From positions 1 through 55,389 of the forward strand of contig DVGO01000081.1 of the NCBI GenBank assembly GCA_018712645.1: a stretch of DNA of 55,389 nt. Reading direction: 5' to 3'. Both the position numbers and the translations under genes were made by a program. A model generated the notes under the pieces. That model was not told where the DNA came from, made no database searches, and saw only the letters and a list, made by a program, of their open reading frames with translations. Numbering within the stretch: position 1 is the first letter of the stretch; each line of letters begins with the position of its first letter. Positions 41,291 through 50,589 of this stretch are shown here, piece after piece. Origin of the DNA: Candidatus Faecousia faecavium (GTDB lineage: Bacteria > Bacillota > Clostridia > Oscillospirales > Oscillospiraceae).

Positions 41291-41434
41291 ATGAATGAGG
41301 AACATTTTGTAATTCATGGCATTCCCGCCATCTTGTGCGGCGACAGCCGGGAAAATCTGTTCCTATACATTCACGGCAAGATGGGATGCATGGCTCGAGG
41401 ACGCATTATGAAGGAGGAGCAGCATGGCCTTTGA
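41291..41434 (+). pseudogene. N-terminal remnant of an alpha/beta hydrolase
   Basis: The 47 codons begin like a small alpha/beta hydrolase ('HFVIHGIPAILCGD', 'NLFLYIHGKMG'), then run into unrelated residues and stop. The nucleophile-bearing part is missing, so the gene is truncated by an internal deletion. It has a promoter and a ribosome site (AAGGGAG), so a short peptide could be made. It overlaps the GyrI-like gene start by 11 bases. Confidence 0.6.
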
Positions 41435-42032
41435 TTTCAAAAAAGAGTACAAGGAATTTTATCTGCCGAAGAACATCCCCCAGATTGTGACAGTACCGCC
41501 CATGCAGTATGTTGCTGTCCGGGGTATGGGCGACCCCAACGAGGAAGGTGGGGCTTACAAAGCTGCCATTGCCGTACTGTACGCAGTTGCCTACACCATC
41601 AAAATGAGCAAGCTTGGAGATCATCGGATTGACGGCTACTACGATTTCGTGGTGCCTCCTCTGGAAGGCTTCTGGTGGCAGGACGGGGTTCACGGTGTGG
41701 ATTATTCCAACAAGTCCGCTTTTCACTGGATCAGCGTCATCCGCCTGCCGAACTTTGTCACCCAGGAGGATTTTGACTGGGCAGTTGGGGAAGCCACCCG
41801 GAAGAAAAAATTGGACTGCTCCATGGCGGAGTTTTTGACCATCGACGAGGGTGAGTGTGTCCAGGTTTTGCAGAACCCCCTTGTCCGAAAGGTGTTTCTG
41901 CACCAAGGGAGTTGCAGCTCTTTTTTTACAGAATCCCCATGCACTGGGCAATTTCCACATTCACTTGCAGGACATTCACTGTCTCTTCTCCGAAAATCCC
42001 CAGCATTTTTCCTGTGGTATGGTTCTGAATAA
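41424..42032 (+). pseudogene. GyrI-like small-molecule-binding protein with lost C terminus
   Basis: Residues 1 to about 148 match GyrI-like/SOUL-type proteins: 'FDFKKEYKEFYLPKN', 'YVAVRGMGDPNEEGGAYK', 'PPLEGFWWQDG', 'FVTQEDFDWAVGEATRKKK' and 'DEGECVQVL'. The family then continues with a His-Ile-Gly-Tyr-like segment and about 60 residues; here the text changes abruptly to Ser/Phe/Leu-rich residues that read through the end of the kdpC gene on the other strand. A deletion near 41870 is the simplest cause. The frame is open to 42032. A second, more decayed copy is at about 50.6 kb. Confidence 0.65.
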
Positions 42033-42579
42033 TCTCGCTTACCTTCTCTTCTGTCAGCCCAGATGCCTGCGCAATTCTTGGCACCTGAATCTGCGCCGCC
42101 ATGGGAGAAATGTGCGGGTCCAGTCCGGAACCGGAAGCGGTAAGCAAATCCGCAGGAATCTCTTCCCGCTCTACCTCCGGGTTCTTCTCCAGGAAATTCT
42201 GGATATCCCCTTCCACCCGCTCAGTCAGCGCCGGATTAGACGGGCCATAGTTCTGAGAACCGGAAGCCAGGCCGCCAAACTCAGTACCGTCCAGATAGTA
42301 CTTCTGCCCGTCTTCTGCTTCGGTGTAGACATTGTAGTGGTAAGCAGAAGGACGGCTCCACAGGAAGTAATCCTGGGTAAACTCCTGCCCCACAGAAACC
42401 GAGCCTACCGTTTTTCCGTCAACCGTGATCAGATTTCCGTTGGCCTGCTTCGGGAAAAGCAGTGCAGAAATTCCGGTGAGCAGCATGGGGAACCCCAAAC
42501 CGCAGACCAGCATCAAAATCACAGTAACCATAACCATCTGACGTAAGTTCTTCCAAAAACCGCTGCCGGATTCTTTCAT
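41926..42579 (-). CDS. kdpC: Potassium-transporting ATPase subunit KdpC
   Basis: About 217 residues with one N-terminal membrane helix ('MVMVTVILMLVCGLGFPMLL') and a large extracytoplasmic domain. It is the catalytic chaperone of the KdpFABC pump. Family text is 'QDYFLWSRPSAYHYN', 'GSQNYGPSNPALTERV' and 'DLLTASGSGLDPHISP'. I prefer ATG 42579; ATG 42591 directly abuts GGAAGG. Its 3' end overlaps the decayed GyrI-like frame on the other strand by about 107 bases. I see no clear terminator behind it, fitting a deletion at this junction. Confidence 0.92.
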   Translation of the reverse strand: MKESGSGFWKNLRQMVMVTVILMLVCGLGFPMLLTGISALLFPKQANGNLITVDGKTVGSVSVGQEFTQDYFLWSRPSAYHYNVYTEAEDGQKYYLDGTEFGGLASGSQNYGPSNPALTERVEGDIQNFLEKNPEVEREEIPADLLTASGSGLDPHISPMAAQIQVPRIAQASGLTEEKVSEIIQNHTTGKMLGIFGEETVNVLQVNVEIAQCMGIL

Positions 42580-42597
42580 GGTAATCCACATCCTTCC

Positions 42598-44649
42598 TTA
42601 AAGCACGAGAGTCAATATGGGACTGATCAGCAGATCAATCAGTTTGATACCGATAAAAGGCGTAATCACACCGCCAACACCAAAAATCAGCATATTTCTT
42701 GCCAGCAATTTGCCCGAAGACATGGGGCGATATTTCACGCCCTTCATCGCCAGGGGAATCAGGCAGGGAATGATGATGGCATTGAAAATCAATGCGGACA
42801 AAATCGCACTGTTGGGCGTTGCCAGGCCCATCAGATTCAGAACCTGGAGCTGTGGAATTGCCAGCTGGAACATAGCCGGGATGATGGCAAAATACTTGGC
42901 GATGTCATTGGCAATGGAAAAGGTGGTCAAGCTGCCCCGGGTAATCAGCAGCTGCTTGCCGATTTCCACCACTTCCAGAATCTTTGTTGGGTCGCTGTCC
43001 AAGTCCACCATGTTGGCCGCTTCTTTCGCGGCGGTGGTACCGGAGTTCATGGCAAGGCCCACATTGGCCTGAGCCAGAGCCGGTGCATCGTTGGTACCGT
43101 CGCCGGTCATGGCAACGATTTTTCCTTCTGCCTGCTCTTTTTTGATGACGTCAATCTTATCTTCTGGTTTGCACTCTGCAATGAACCCGTCTACACCGGC
43201 TTCCTTGGCAATGGTGGCGGCGGTGAGGGGGTTGTCGCCAGTACACATGATGGTTTTGATGCCCATGGCCCGCAGTCGGGCAAAGCGTTCCACCATACCG
43301 GGTTTCACGGTGTCCTTCAGATAGATCACGCCCAGAATCCGGTTGTTTTCACAAACCGTCAAAGGCGTACCGCCCAAACTGGAAACCGTATCTACCTGTG
43401 CCTGCAAATCCTTGGGAATGGAGCCGCCCAGTTTCTTGACATACTGGGCAATGGCCTCTGCCGCACCCTTGCGGATTTTCCTGCCGTCGGGAAGATCCAC
43501 ACCGCTCATACGGGTCTGGGCGGTAAATTCGATGTAAACAGCACCCGGTATGTCTTCGCTGGTATCCCCCAGCCGGCGAGCCAGTTCCAGAGTGGACTTG
43601 CCTTCCGGGGTGTCATCCCGCAGACTGGTCAAAGCCGCACAGCGGATCAAGTCGCTGCGGTTGGCTCCGCCTACCGGCAGGAAGTCGGAGGCCAGCCGGT
43701 TGCCAAAGGTAATGGTGCCGGTTTTGTCCAGGATCATGGTATCCACATCGCCGCAGGCTTCCACAGCCTTGCCGGACATGGCAATGACATTGAAGCGGGT
43801 CACTCTGTCCATACCGGCAATGCCGATGGCAGACAGCAGACCGCCGATGGTGGTGGGAATCAAACAAACTGTCAGGGCAATCAAGGTAGAGGTTTGCAGC
43901 TGTACACCGGAATACAGGCCAATGGGATACAGCGTAACAATCACAATCAGGAAAATGATGGTCAGCGACACCAGCAGGGTATTCAGCGCAATCTCGTTGG
44001 GGGTCTTTTTCCGGGAAGCGCCCTCCACCATGGAGATCATGCGGTCGAGAAAGCTGTTGCCGGGATCCGACGTAATCTGAATTTTCAGCCAATCGGATAC
44101 CACGGTGGTACCGCCGGTGACAGAGCAGAAGTCACCGCCGGACTCCCGCACCACAGGCGCGGATTCACCGGTAATGGCAGATTCATCCACGGAGGCAACG
44201 CCTTCGATGACTTCTCCGTCGCCGGGAATGATTTCTCCTGCGTACACCATTACGATGTCGCCTTTGCGCAGTTCACTGGAAAGCACCATGGTTTCCGTGC
44301 CATCGTCTGCAATCCGGCGTGCCTGGGTATCTTTCTGGGTCTTTTTCAGGCTGGCCGCCTGGGCTTTGCCCCGGCCTTCTGCCACAGACTCTGCAAAGTT
44401 TGCAAACAGAACCGTGACAAACAGCACTCCGCAGACAATGCTGTTGTATGCCCGCAGATTCGTATCCTGCGCCACATCCCCAAACAAGTTCGGGAAGAAG
44501 GACAGCAGCAGCGTGATGACGCACCCTACTTCTACCACAAACATCACCGGGTTTTTCATCATGTACAAGGGGTTCAATTTAGAAAAGGAACCAATGACCG
44601 CCTGACGAAAGATGTCGGGAGTCATCAATTTTTGATTCTTCTTGCTCAT
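42598..44649 (-). CDS. kdpB: Potassium-transporting P-type ATPase subunit KdpB
   Basis: A 683-residue P-type ATPase that hydrolyses ATP for high-affinity potassium uptake. The phosphorylation motif is '[12 protein letters not shown]' with Asp307, the actuator loop is 'ITGESAP', the nucleotide-binding part holds '[10 protein letters not shown]', and the hinge is '[12 protein letters not shown]'. About seven membrane helices are visible. Length is normal (E. coli 682). It is separated from kdpA by 12 bases and from kdpC by a few bases, in one operon. Confidence 0.97.
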   Translation of the reverse strand: MSKKNQKLMTPDIFRQAVIGSFSKLNPLYMMKNPVMFVVEVGCVITLLLSFFPNLFGDVAQDTNLRAYNSIVCGVLFVTVLFANFAESVAEGRGKAQAASLKKTQKDTQARRIADDGTETMVLSSELRKGDIVMVYAGEIIPGDGEVIEGVASVDESAITGESAPVVRESGGDFCSVTGGTTVVSDWLKIQITSDPGNSFLDRMISMVEGASRKKTPNEIALNTLLVSLTIIFLIVIVTLYPIGLYSGVQLQTSTLIALTVCLIPTTIGGLLSAIGIAGMDRVTRFNVIAMSGKAVEACGDVDTMILDKTGTITFGNRLASDFLPVGGANRSDLIRCAALTSLRDDTPEGKSTLELARRLGDTSEDIPGAVYIEFTAQTRMSGVDLPDGRKIRKGAAEAIAQYVKKLGGSIPKDLQAQVDTVSSLGGTPLTVCENNRILGVIYLKDTVKPGMVERFARLRAMGIKTIMCTGDNPLTAATIAKEAGVDGFIAECKPEDKIDVIKKEQAEGKIVAMTGDGTNDAPALAQANVGLAMNSGTTAAKEAANMVDLDSDPTKILEVVEIGKQLLITRGSLTTFSIANDIAKYFAIIPAMFQLAIPQLQVLNLMGLATPNSAILSALIFNAIIIPCLIPLAMKGVKYRPMSSGKLLARNMLIFGVGGVITPFIGIKLIDLLISPILTLVL

Positions 44650-44661
44650 AACGTTTCCTCC

Positions 44662-46389
44662 TTATCCCCAAAGTGTCAGATGTTCCGCAATGGGGCCCAG
44701 TGCCAGCACCGGGAAAAATGTCATGGCCGCAAAGATATAGACCACGAACACCAAAATGACAGAAAAACTCATGGTATCGGTTCGCAATGCACCGGCAGAT
44801 TCGTTTACAAACCCTTTTTTCATCAGCGATCCGGCAATGGCCAGCTGCAGTACAATGGGAAGATACCGTCCGAAGAACATAACCAATCCGGTGGTTATAT
44901 TCCAGAACAAGCTGTTATCCGCCAGGCCTTCAAAACCGGAGCCGTTGTTGGCAGCCGAGGATGCGTACTCATACAGCACCTGGGACAAGCCATGGAAGCC
45001 CGGATTGGTGATGCCCGCCTGTCCGCTGGGAGTTGCCACCGCCAGGGCGGAGAAGGCCAGAATCAGCAGCGGGTGGATGATGATTGCCAGAGCGGTCAGC
45101 TTCATCTCCCGACCTTCAATCTTTTTGCCCAAATATTCCGGCGTGCGGCCGATCATCAGTCCGCAGATGAACACTGCCAGAATGGCGTACAGGATCATAT
45201 TCATGAGACCCACGCCCTTGCCGCCAAACACCACATTCAGCATCATGTGCAGCATAGGAATCATGCCGCCCAAAGGCGTCAGGGTATCGTGCATGTTGTT
45301 GACAGTGCCGGTAGTAAAGGATGTGGTTGTGGTGGTGAACAAAGCCGACTGAGCCACACCGAAGCGAACCTCCTTGCCTTCCATGTTGCCCATGGACTGG
45401 CTCAGGCCCACTTCCTCCAGTGCCGGATTTCCCTGGGATTCTGCCCAGAAGCAAACACACAGGCCAATCACAAACAGAATGCTCATGGCTGCAAAAATGC
45501 TGCGCCCTTCCCGGCCAAACACACTGTTACGCTTCTTCTCGCCATTGATACGCTCTGCCTTCCTCTGGCCCACCATTTTGCCAAAGGTAATGACACAGGC
45601 ACCGGGCAGAAGCATCATGGAATACAGTTCGATCAGGTTGGTCAGCATGGTGGGATTTTCAATGGGTGTGGCAGAGTTTGCTCCCAGGAAGCCGCCGCCA
45701 TTGGTTCCCAAATGCTTGATGATTTCCAGTGCCGCCACCGGGCCGGAGGCAATCACCTGCTTGGCGCCTTCCAGGGTATCTACCACAATGTTCCCGGACA
45801 GGTTCTGGGGAACACCCTGCCATACCAGAAGCAGTCCGCCAAGGATAGATAGGGGCAGCAGTACCCGGGTGATGATCCGGATCAGATCGCTGTAGAAGTT
45901 GCCTACGCTTACCTTGGACTTTCCCGCCAGGCCTCGGATAAAGGCGATGCAGGCAGCATAGCCGCTGGCCGCGGAAACAAACATCATAAAGGTAATGACC
46001 ATCATCTGGGTCAGATAAGACACGCCTGTTTCTCCGGAATAGTGCTGCAGGTTGGTGTTGGTCATAAAGCTGATGATGGTGTTGAAGGACAAGGACGCTT
46101 CCATTCCTTCAATCCCATTGGGATTAAACAATGCACAGCCCTGTATTCTCAGGATCAGGTAGCCCAGCACCATCATAACGGTATTGGTGCCCAGCAGCGC
46201 CAGGGCATATTCTTTCCAATTCATCTCCCGCTGGGGCTGGACACCGCAGACTTTATACACCAAGGCATCCACCCGGTTAAACAGCGGGTCCGCAAAGGTC
46301 GGTTTCCCGGCGGCGATGCGGTAAACATAAGCGCCAACCGGAATCACCATGACCATGTAAATCAGCAGGGTCAGGATAATTTGCAGCAT
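44662..46389 (-). CDS. kdpA: Potassium-transporting ATPase subunit KdpA
   Basis: A 575-residue channel-like subunit with about ten membrane helices that selects and carries potassium. Family text is 'LGTNGGGFLGANSATPIENP', 'SAASGYAACIAFIRG' and 'FTTGTVNNMHDTLTPLGG'. AGGAGGAAATTATC precedes the ATG. It follows the very small kdpF gene by 21 bases. Confidence 0.96.
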   Translation of the reverse strand: MLQIILTLLIYMVMVIPVGAYVYRIAAGKPTFADPLFNRVDALVYKVCGVQPQREMNWKEYALALLGTNTVMMVLGYLILRIQGCALFNPNGIEGMEASLSFNTIISFMTNTNLQHYSGETGVSYLTQMMVITFMMFVSAASGYAACIAFIRGLAGKSKVSVGNFYSDLIRIITRVLLPLSILGGLLLVWQGVPQNLSGNIVVDTLEGAKQVIASGPVAALEIIKHLGTNGGGFLGANSATPIENPTMLTNLIELYSMMLLPGACVITFGKMVGQRKAERINGEKKRNSVFGREGRSIFAAMSILFVIGLCVCFWAESQGNPALEEVGLSQSMGNMEGKEVRFGVAQSALFTTTTTSFTTGTVNNMHDTLTPLGGMIPMLHMMLNVVFGGKGVGLMNMILYAILAVFICGLMIGRTPEYLGKKIEGREMKLTALAIIIHPLLILAFSALAVATPSGQAGITNPGFHGLSQVLYEYASSAANNGSGFEGLADNSLFWNITTGLVMFFGRYLPIVLQLAIAGSLMKKGFVNESAGALRTDTMSFSVILVFVVYIFAAMTFFPVLALGPIAEHLTLWG

Positions 46390-46410
46390 GATAATTTCCT
46401 CCTAACGACT

Positions 46411-46488
46411 TCAAAACTTCTCCGGGTGAACCAGGGCATAAACCAGATAACCACCCAGCAGCAGTACAACAATTCCAAGAACCGTCAT
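46411..46488 (-). CDS. kdpF: Potassium-transporting ATPase small subunit KdpF
   Basis: A 25-residue peptide, too short for most gene finders. It is one membrane helix ('TVLGIVVLLLGGYLVYAL') ending in the conserved HPEKF. KdpF stabilises the Kdp complex. The ATG at 46488 has GGAGGGAAATAT upstream. Its position directly before kdpA is canonical. Confidence 0.88.
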   Translation of the reverse strand: MTVLGIVVLLLGGYLVYALVHPEKF

Positions 46489-46521
46489 ATATTTCCCTCC
46501 AGAATCCAGCGTTTCCGCCTT

Positions 46522-46620
46522 TTATTCGCAGCGATCCAGCTGTTTTTTGCACCAGCCGACAAGCAGCAGAATCAGCCCCACACAGGCGGCCAGAATGGCC
46601 ATCATCACGATATCCATCAT
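46522..46620 (-). CDS. 32-residue membrane peptide at the head of the kdp operon
   Basis: The ORF has an AAGGAGG site 7 bases before ATG 46620. Its single helix 'MMAILAACVGLILLLVGW' (residues 6-23) is followed by a basic tail ('CKKQLDRCE') with two cysteines and one more in the helix. It is not KdpF, which follows 33 bases downstream. It is the first translated frame from the Kdp promoter. I do not recall an established name. It could be a second small subunit, a regulator, or a translational leader for kdpF. Confidence 0.6.
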   Translation of the reverse strand: MMDIVMMAILAACVGLILLLVGWCKKQLDRCE

Positions 46621-46649
46621 CGTTACAACCTCCTTTTCTTCATGGGCAC

Positions 46650-46655
46650 ATTGTA
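46650..46655 (-). promoter_or_regulatory. -10 box of the kdp structural operon
   Basis: TACAAT on the minus strand, with no recognisable -35 at the right distance (GCCCAA). This fits activator-dependent transcription. Confidence 0.55.
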
Positions 46656-46697
46656 GCAGGTTTGCTGTGAAATTGGGCTTAGCGTTTCGCCGTGGGC

Positions 46698-46714
46698 GTT
46701 AAGATCCTGTTAAG
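46698..46714. promoter_or_regulatory. Candidate KdpE box (direct repeat)
   Basis: GTTAAG-N5-GTTAAG: two 6-bp direct repeats 11 bases apart, the spacing bound by OmpR/KdpE-type dimers. It starts 48 bases from the left edge of the -10 box above. The same box stands at the same distance from the kdpDE promoter. Confidence 0.65.
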
Positions 46715-46729
46715 GCATTTGCCCATAAA

Positions 46730-46759
46730 AAAACTGCTTGCGATAGCGCAAGCAGTTTT
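46730..46759 (-). terminator. Terminator between kdpE and the kdp structural genes
   Basis: A 13-bp perfect stem AAAACTGCTTGCG/CGCAAGCAGTTTT with a 4-base loop; on the minus strand it is followed by TTTTTTTATGG. It separates kdpDE from kdpFABC. Confidence 0.85.
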
Positions 46760-46761
46760 CT

Positions 46762-47460
46762 TTATTTGCGAATCATCCGATATCCCACACCAATATGGGT
46801 CTGAATGTATTGGGGGTTTGAAGGGTCCTTTTCAATCTTCTTACGAAGCGTGGCCATAAACACCCGCAAAGACGGCGTATCCGAAGCCAGGGCGCTGCCC
46901 CACACCTCTTTCAGAATGTAGTTGTGGGTCAGAACTTTCCCGGTATTGCGGGCCAGAACACACAGCAGTTTGTACTCAATCGGCGTCAGATGTACTTCTG
47001 CGCCATCGAGATAGGCACATCCCGCGGCATAATCAATGGAGAGTGCGCCATTGGTATAGGTACTGCCGCTGCTGTGCATATCCGTCTCTTCCGTGCGGCT
47101 GCGGCGAAGGGCTACCCGCAGCCGGGCCAGCAGTTCATCGATGCTGAAGGGTTTGGTCAGGTAGTCATCCGCCCCGGCATCCAATGCCTCCACCTTGTCC
47201 CGGTCTTCACTTCTGGCACTGACCACGATAATCGGCACATTGCTCCAACCCCGCACCTTTCGGATAATGTCCACCCCATCCATATCCGGAAGGCCCAAAT
47301 CCAGAATGATTACATCCGCATTGTAGGAGACCGCATCCATCAGGGCTGCTGAGCCGTTTTTTGCCGTATGGTATTGATAGTCCTGGGTTTCCAAAGTGGT
47401 ACGAATCAGATTGGTGATGGCTGGGTCGTCTTCCACCACCAAAATTTTGGGTTTATACAT
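46762..47460 (-). CDS. kdpE: Response regulator KdpE
   Basis: A 232-residue OmpR-family regulator. The receiver domain has 'ILVVEDDPAI', phospho-acceptor Asp in 'VIILDLGLPDMDG' and Lys in 'YLTKPFSIDEL'. The winged-helix DNA-binding domain begins near residue 135 with 'VHLTPIEYKLLCVLARN' and ends in 'IGVGYRM'. It overlaps kdpD by 8 bases. When phosphorylated by KdpD it should activate kdpFABC, and the repeated box at both Kdp promoters suggests it also activates kdpDE. Confidence 0.94.
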   Translation of the reverse strand: MYKPKILVVEDDPAITNLIRTTLETQDYQYHTAKNGSAALMDAVSYNADVIILDLGLPDMDGVDIIRKVRGWSNVPIIVVSARSEDRDKVEALDAGADDYLTKPFSIDELLARLRVALRRSRTEETDMHSSGSTYTNGALSIDYAAGCAYLDGAEVHLTPIEYKLLCVLARNTGKVLTHNYILKEVWGSALASDTPSLRVFMATLRKKIEKDPSNPQYIQTHIGVGYRMIRK

Positions 47461-50125
47461 TGTCAACTTTCACCTCTTCCAATGGTAATGTAAAGGAAAA
47501 TACACACCCCTGGGGGACATTGTCCGTTACCGCAATGGTCCCGCCGTGGGCATTGACGATGGACTTGCACAAGCTCAGCCCCAGGCCCAGGCCTCGGCGG
47601 CTGTCCGCACTTCTCTGGCCGGCAGTATAGAACATGTCGAACAGATGCGCCTTGGCCTCATCGGGAAGACCCGGCCCATCGTCTGCAATCTGCACACACA
47701 CCATATCCCCCTGCTTCCGGGCGGACAGCACAATATGGGACCCCACCGGAGTATACTTAATGGCATTGTTCACAATGTTGATGATTACCTGCACAATCAG
47801 TCGGACATCCATTTTTGCCATCAGCAGATCATCTGCCAGATCCACCTGGATGTGATGTTCACTCTGCTTTCGGTCAAGGTGATTCAGGGCTTCCCGGAAT
47901 GCATCGTCCAGCAGTTCCGCGTTCAGGTTCAGATCCATTGTGCCATTTTCAATTCGGGTAATGGACAGAAGATTTTCCGTCAGATTCATCAGCCATAGGG
48001 CATCATCATAGATGGTGGCGTAGAGTGTTTGTTTTTTCTCTTCATCCAGCGAGATGTTTTTTTCCATCAAAACCGCAGCATTTCCGCTGATGCTGGTCAG
48101 GGGCGTGCGCAGGTCGTGGGAAATGGCCCGCAGCAAATTCGAGCGCAGGCGCTCCCTCTGGGTTTGCAGTTCGATGGCCTGTTTCTCTTCCTGAAGTCCC
48201 TTGCGCTCCATCATCACGCCGCACTCATTCAAGATTGCCAGCATGAGATTTCGCTCAAAAACTTCCAGTGCCGGATAATATTTGGTGGGGATTCCCACAA
48301 CCCCCATTCCCCCCTGATTGCCTCGCACTGCCAGGTACAAGTTCTGGGCATGGGACAGGGTATTGGTGGTGGCACCGGCGTGTTTGTTATTCTTTGCCAC
48401 CCATTCTGCCACCGCATTTTCCTCCGGCGTAATGGAGCCAATTACCCGGTCAGCCTCTTCCGGGGGCCAAACCTGGAACTGCAGCGCCTGGCCCTTTCCT
48501 GCCAGAGAATACAGAATCGGCCGATCCAGTATGGTACTGATCTGCTCCGCTGCCAGCTGGAGAATTTCCAGCTGATCCTTTCCCTGAAGCAGCTTCTGGC
48601 TGCTGTTCATCAATAGTTCCATATAGTACGCCTTCTGAGCCGACTGCCGGGCCTGCTTTTTCACCCGGGTGGCCAGTGTGCTGGAAATCATGCTGGCAAT
48701 GAGCATAATCAAAAACGTAACCGGATAATTTCGGTCATTGGCAGCCAGTGTAAAGCGGGGTATGGTGAAAAAGAAATTAAAGGCCACCACATTGAGTAAA
48801 GATGCCAATGCGCCATATACATGACCTTGGGTCCAGGCTGCCGTAAACAGCACACCCAGGATGTACACGGTAATGATGTTTGCTTCCCGCAGGCCCAGCT
48901 CGTAAAAGCCAAAGCTGATGGCCGTTGCTGCCAGCAGGATCAGCAGCACCTTTCCCAGGTCAATCCAGCGAAACGCTTCCTGTTCTTTGTATGTCCAAAT
49001 CCGTTTTTTCCGGTACCGCGGCTGGTTGTCCGGAATCACATAGGTATCAATATCCCCGGCCAGCCAGGTCAGCCGGTCCACCAGGGTCTTGTTCTTCCAA
49101 AGCAGGCTGGGACGATGATTGGTTCTGCCCAATACGATTTTTGTAATTCCGCTGATTTTGGCATATTCCGCAATCTGCACCGCCGGATCGTCCCCATACA
49201 CCGTGGCAATCTGGGCCCCCAGCTGCTCCGCCAAACGCAGATTGTCTCGCAGACGTTTCAGGTTGTCCCCTTTCAGCTCCTTGGTTTCCGGCGTCTCCAC
49301 CAGCAAAGCGGTAAAGCTGCTGTGGAAGGCCTCCGCCATCCGTGCTGCCGTCCGAATCACTCTGGCATTGGACGGAGCGCTGGACAGGCAGATCAGGATA
49401 TGCTCTCCTGCCTTGGCCGTATTTTCCCGTTTGCTTTTTTGGGCATTCCGGCTCAGTCGGTCAGCTGTCCGGCGCAGTGCAATTTCCCGCAGTGCCGCCA
49501 GATTATCCCGGGTAAAAAAGTGATTCATTGCCCGATTGGCCTGGCTTTTTTGGTATACCTTCCCGGACTGGAGCCGGAAGATCAGATCATCCGGTTCAAT
49601 GTCAACCAACTCCACCTGATCCGCTGCATCGAACACATAATCCGGCACCCGTTCACTGACTGCCACTTGGGTAATGGATGCCACCAAATCGTGCAGCGAC
49701 TCCAAATGCTGTACATTGACTGTGGTATACACGTCAATCCCGGAGCGCAGCACTTCCTCCACATCCTGATACCGTTTGGCATGACGGCACCCCTGGGCAT
49801 TGCTGTGGGCCAGTTCGTCTACCAGCAAAAGCTGAGGATGCCGCTGCAAGGCAGCATCCAAGTCAAATTCTTTCAGCTGGATTCCTTTATAGTCAATTTG
49901 CTTTGCAGGAATCTGTTCCAGCCCCTCCAGCAGTGCCAGGGTATCCGGGCGGGTATGGCGCTCTACATAGCCAACCACCACGTCAATTCCCTGTGCTTTT
50001 GCACGGTGCGCTGCTTCCAGCATAGCATATGTCTTTCCAACACCAGCCGCATAACCAAAAAATATCTTCAGCTTTCCCATCTGCGGCTGGGCACCCGAAG
50101 AATACAACGCTTCCTCTCTTTCCAT
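47453..50125 (-). CDS. kdpD: Sensor histidine kinase KdpD
   Basis: An 890-residue membrane sensor of potassium limitation and ionic stress. The N-terminal KdpD domain carries the Walker A 'GYAAGVGKT' (residues 24-32) and 'LLLVDELAHSN'. A universal-stress-like domain spans about residues 245-375. Four membrane helices are near residues 395-500. A GAF-like part precedes the kinase core, with the phospho-acceptor in 'RAISHDLRTPLTS' (His near residue 670), N-box 'VINIVNNAIKYTP' and G-box 'DDGPGLPDEA'. Length and order match E. coli KdpD (894). It is cotranscribed with kdpE. Confidence 0.96.
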   Translation of the reverse strand: MEREEALYSSGAQPQMGKLKIFFGYAAGVGKTYAMLEAAHRAKAQGIDVVVGYVERHTRPDTLALLEGLEQIPAKQIDYKGIQLKEFDLDAALQRHPQLLLVDELAHSNAQGCRHAKRYQDVEEVLRSGIDVYTTVNVQHLESLHDLVASITQVAVSERVPDYVFDAADQVELVDIEPDDLIFRLQSGKVYQKSQANRAMNHFFTRDNLAALREIALRRTADRLSRNAQKSKRENTAKAGEHILICLSSAPSNARVIRTAARMAEAFHSSFTALLVETPETKELKGDNLKRLRDNLRLAEQLGAQIATVYGDDPAVQIAEYAKISGITKIVLGRTNHRPSLLWKNKTLVDRLTWLAGDIDTYVIPDNQPRYRKKRIWTYKEQEAFRWIDLGKVLLILLAATAISFGFYELGLREANIITVYILGVLFTAAWTQGHVYGALASLLNVVAFNFFFTIPRFTLAANDRNYPVTFLIMLIASMISSTLATRVKKQARQSAQKAYYMELLMNSSQKLLQGKDQLEILQLAAEQISTILDRPILYSLAGKGQALQFQVWPPEEADRVIGSITPEENAVAEWVAKNNKHAGATTNTLSHAQNLYLAVRGNQGGMGVVGIPTKYYPALEVFERNLMLAILNECGVMMERKGLQEEKQAIELQTQRERLRSNLLRAISHDLRTPLTSISGNAAVLMEKNISLDEEKKQTLYATIYDDALWLMNLTENLLSITRIENGTMDLNLNAELLDDAFREALNHLDRKQSEHHIQVDLADDLLMAKMDVRLIVQVIINIVNNAIKYTPVGSHIVLSARKQGDMVCVQIADDGPGLPDEAKAHLFDMFYTAGQRSADSRRGLGLGLSLCKSIVNAHGGTIAVTDNVPQGCVFSFTLPLEEVKVDNV

Positions 50126-50149
50126 CGGAACACCACCTTCCGTTCATTT

Positions 50150-50155
50150 ATTATA
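50150..50155 (-). promoter_or_regulatory. -10 box of the kdpDE operon
   Basis: TATAAT on the minus strand, 25 bases ahead of kdpD and lacking a good -35, as at the structural operon. Confidence 0.6.
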
Positions 50156-50197
50156 ATACATTTTCCGTTGCTTTCCTATAAAAAACCGTGAATCGGT

Positions 50198-50214
50198 ATT
50201 AAGATTGTGTTAAG
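50198..50214. promoter_or_regulatory. Second candidate KdpE box
   Basis: ATTAAG-N5-GTTAAG, the same 11-base repeat as at 46698 and again exactly 48 bases from the left edge of its -10 hexamer. Confidence 0.65.
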
Positions 50215-50322
50215 ATGCAAAATCTTTATCGGATTCTAATGGCCTTTGCTATCCTCTAGCACCATCTTATTTCCTTCTTTGCTATACTGTAAGTACAAAA
50301 AACAGCAAAGGAGGCTGCATGT

Positions 50323-50571
50323 ATGCTTAGAAAATATAACATTACACAGGATGCTGAATCTCATCTGTCTGCTGCCCATCCCAGCAGCCAAGAGGCCAGC
50401 AGTGCCAAGAGAGGAGTCTTTGCCCGGAGGCTGTTGGGCTGCCTGCGCAGACACCAACTGGAATTCTGGGTAGTTCAGCTGGTTTTCGCGCCGCTGCTCT
50501 TTTTGCTGGTGTTGGCTTTCTTGATGATGGTCATCGGCCTGTTAACCGAGGGAATCTCTTCACTTGTGTAA
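50323..50571 (+). CDS. Small membrane protein
   Basis: An 82-residue protein, not recognised. The N-terminal half is polar, with a basic patch 'FARRLLGCLRRHQ'. One membrane helix follows ('QLVFAPLLFLLVLAFLMMVI', residues 52-71). An ideal AAAGGAGG stands 8 bases before the ATG and a TATACT box at 50283 precedes it. It is divergent from kdpDE, so a link to ion stress is possible but unsupported. Confidence 0.65.
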   Translation: MLRKYNITQDAESHLSAAHPSSQEASSAKRGVFARRLLGCLRRHQLEFWVVQLVFAPLLFLLVLAFLMMVIGLLTEGISSLV

Positions 50572-50589
50572 ATCTGTGGTTTAAACTTC

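Noticed and set aside
43894..45852. A long plus-strand open frame opposite kdpB and kdpA
   Set aside because: It spans two real genes and their junction and is rich in His and Gln, as expected for an antisense shadow.
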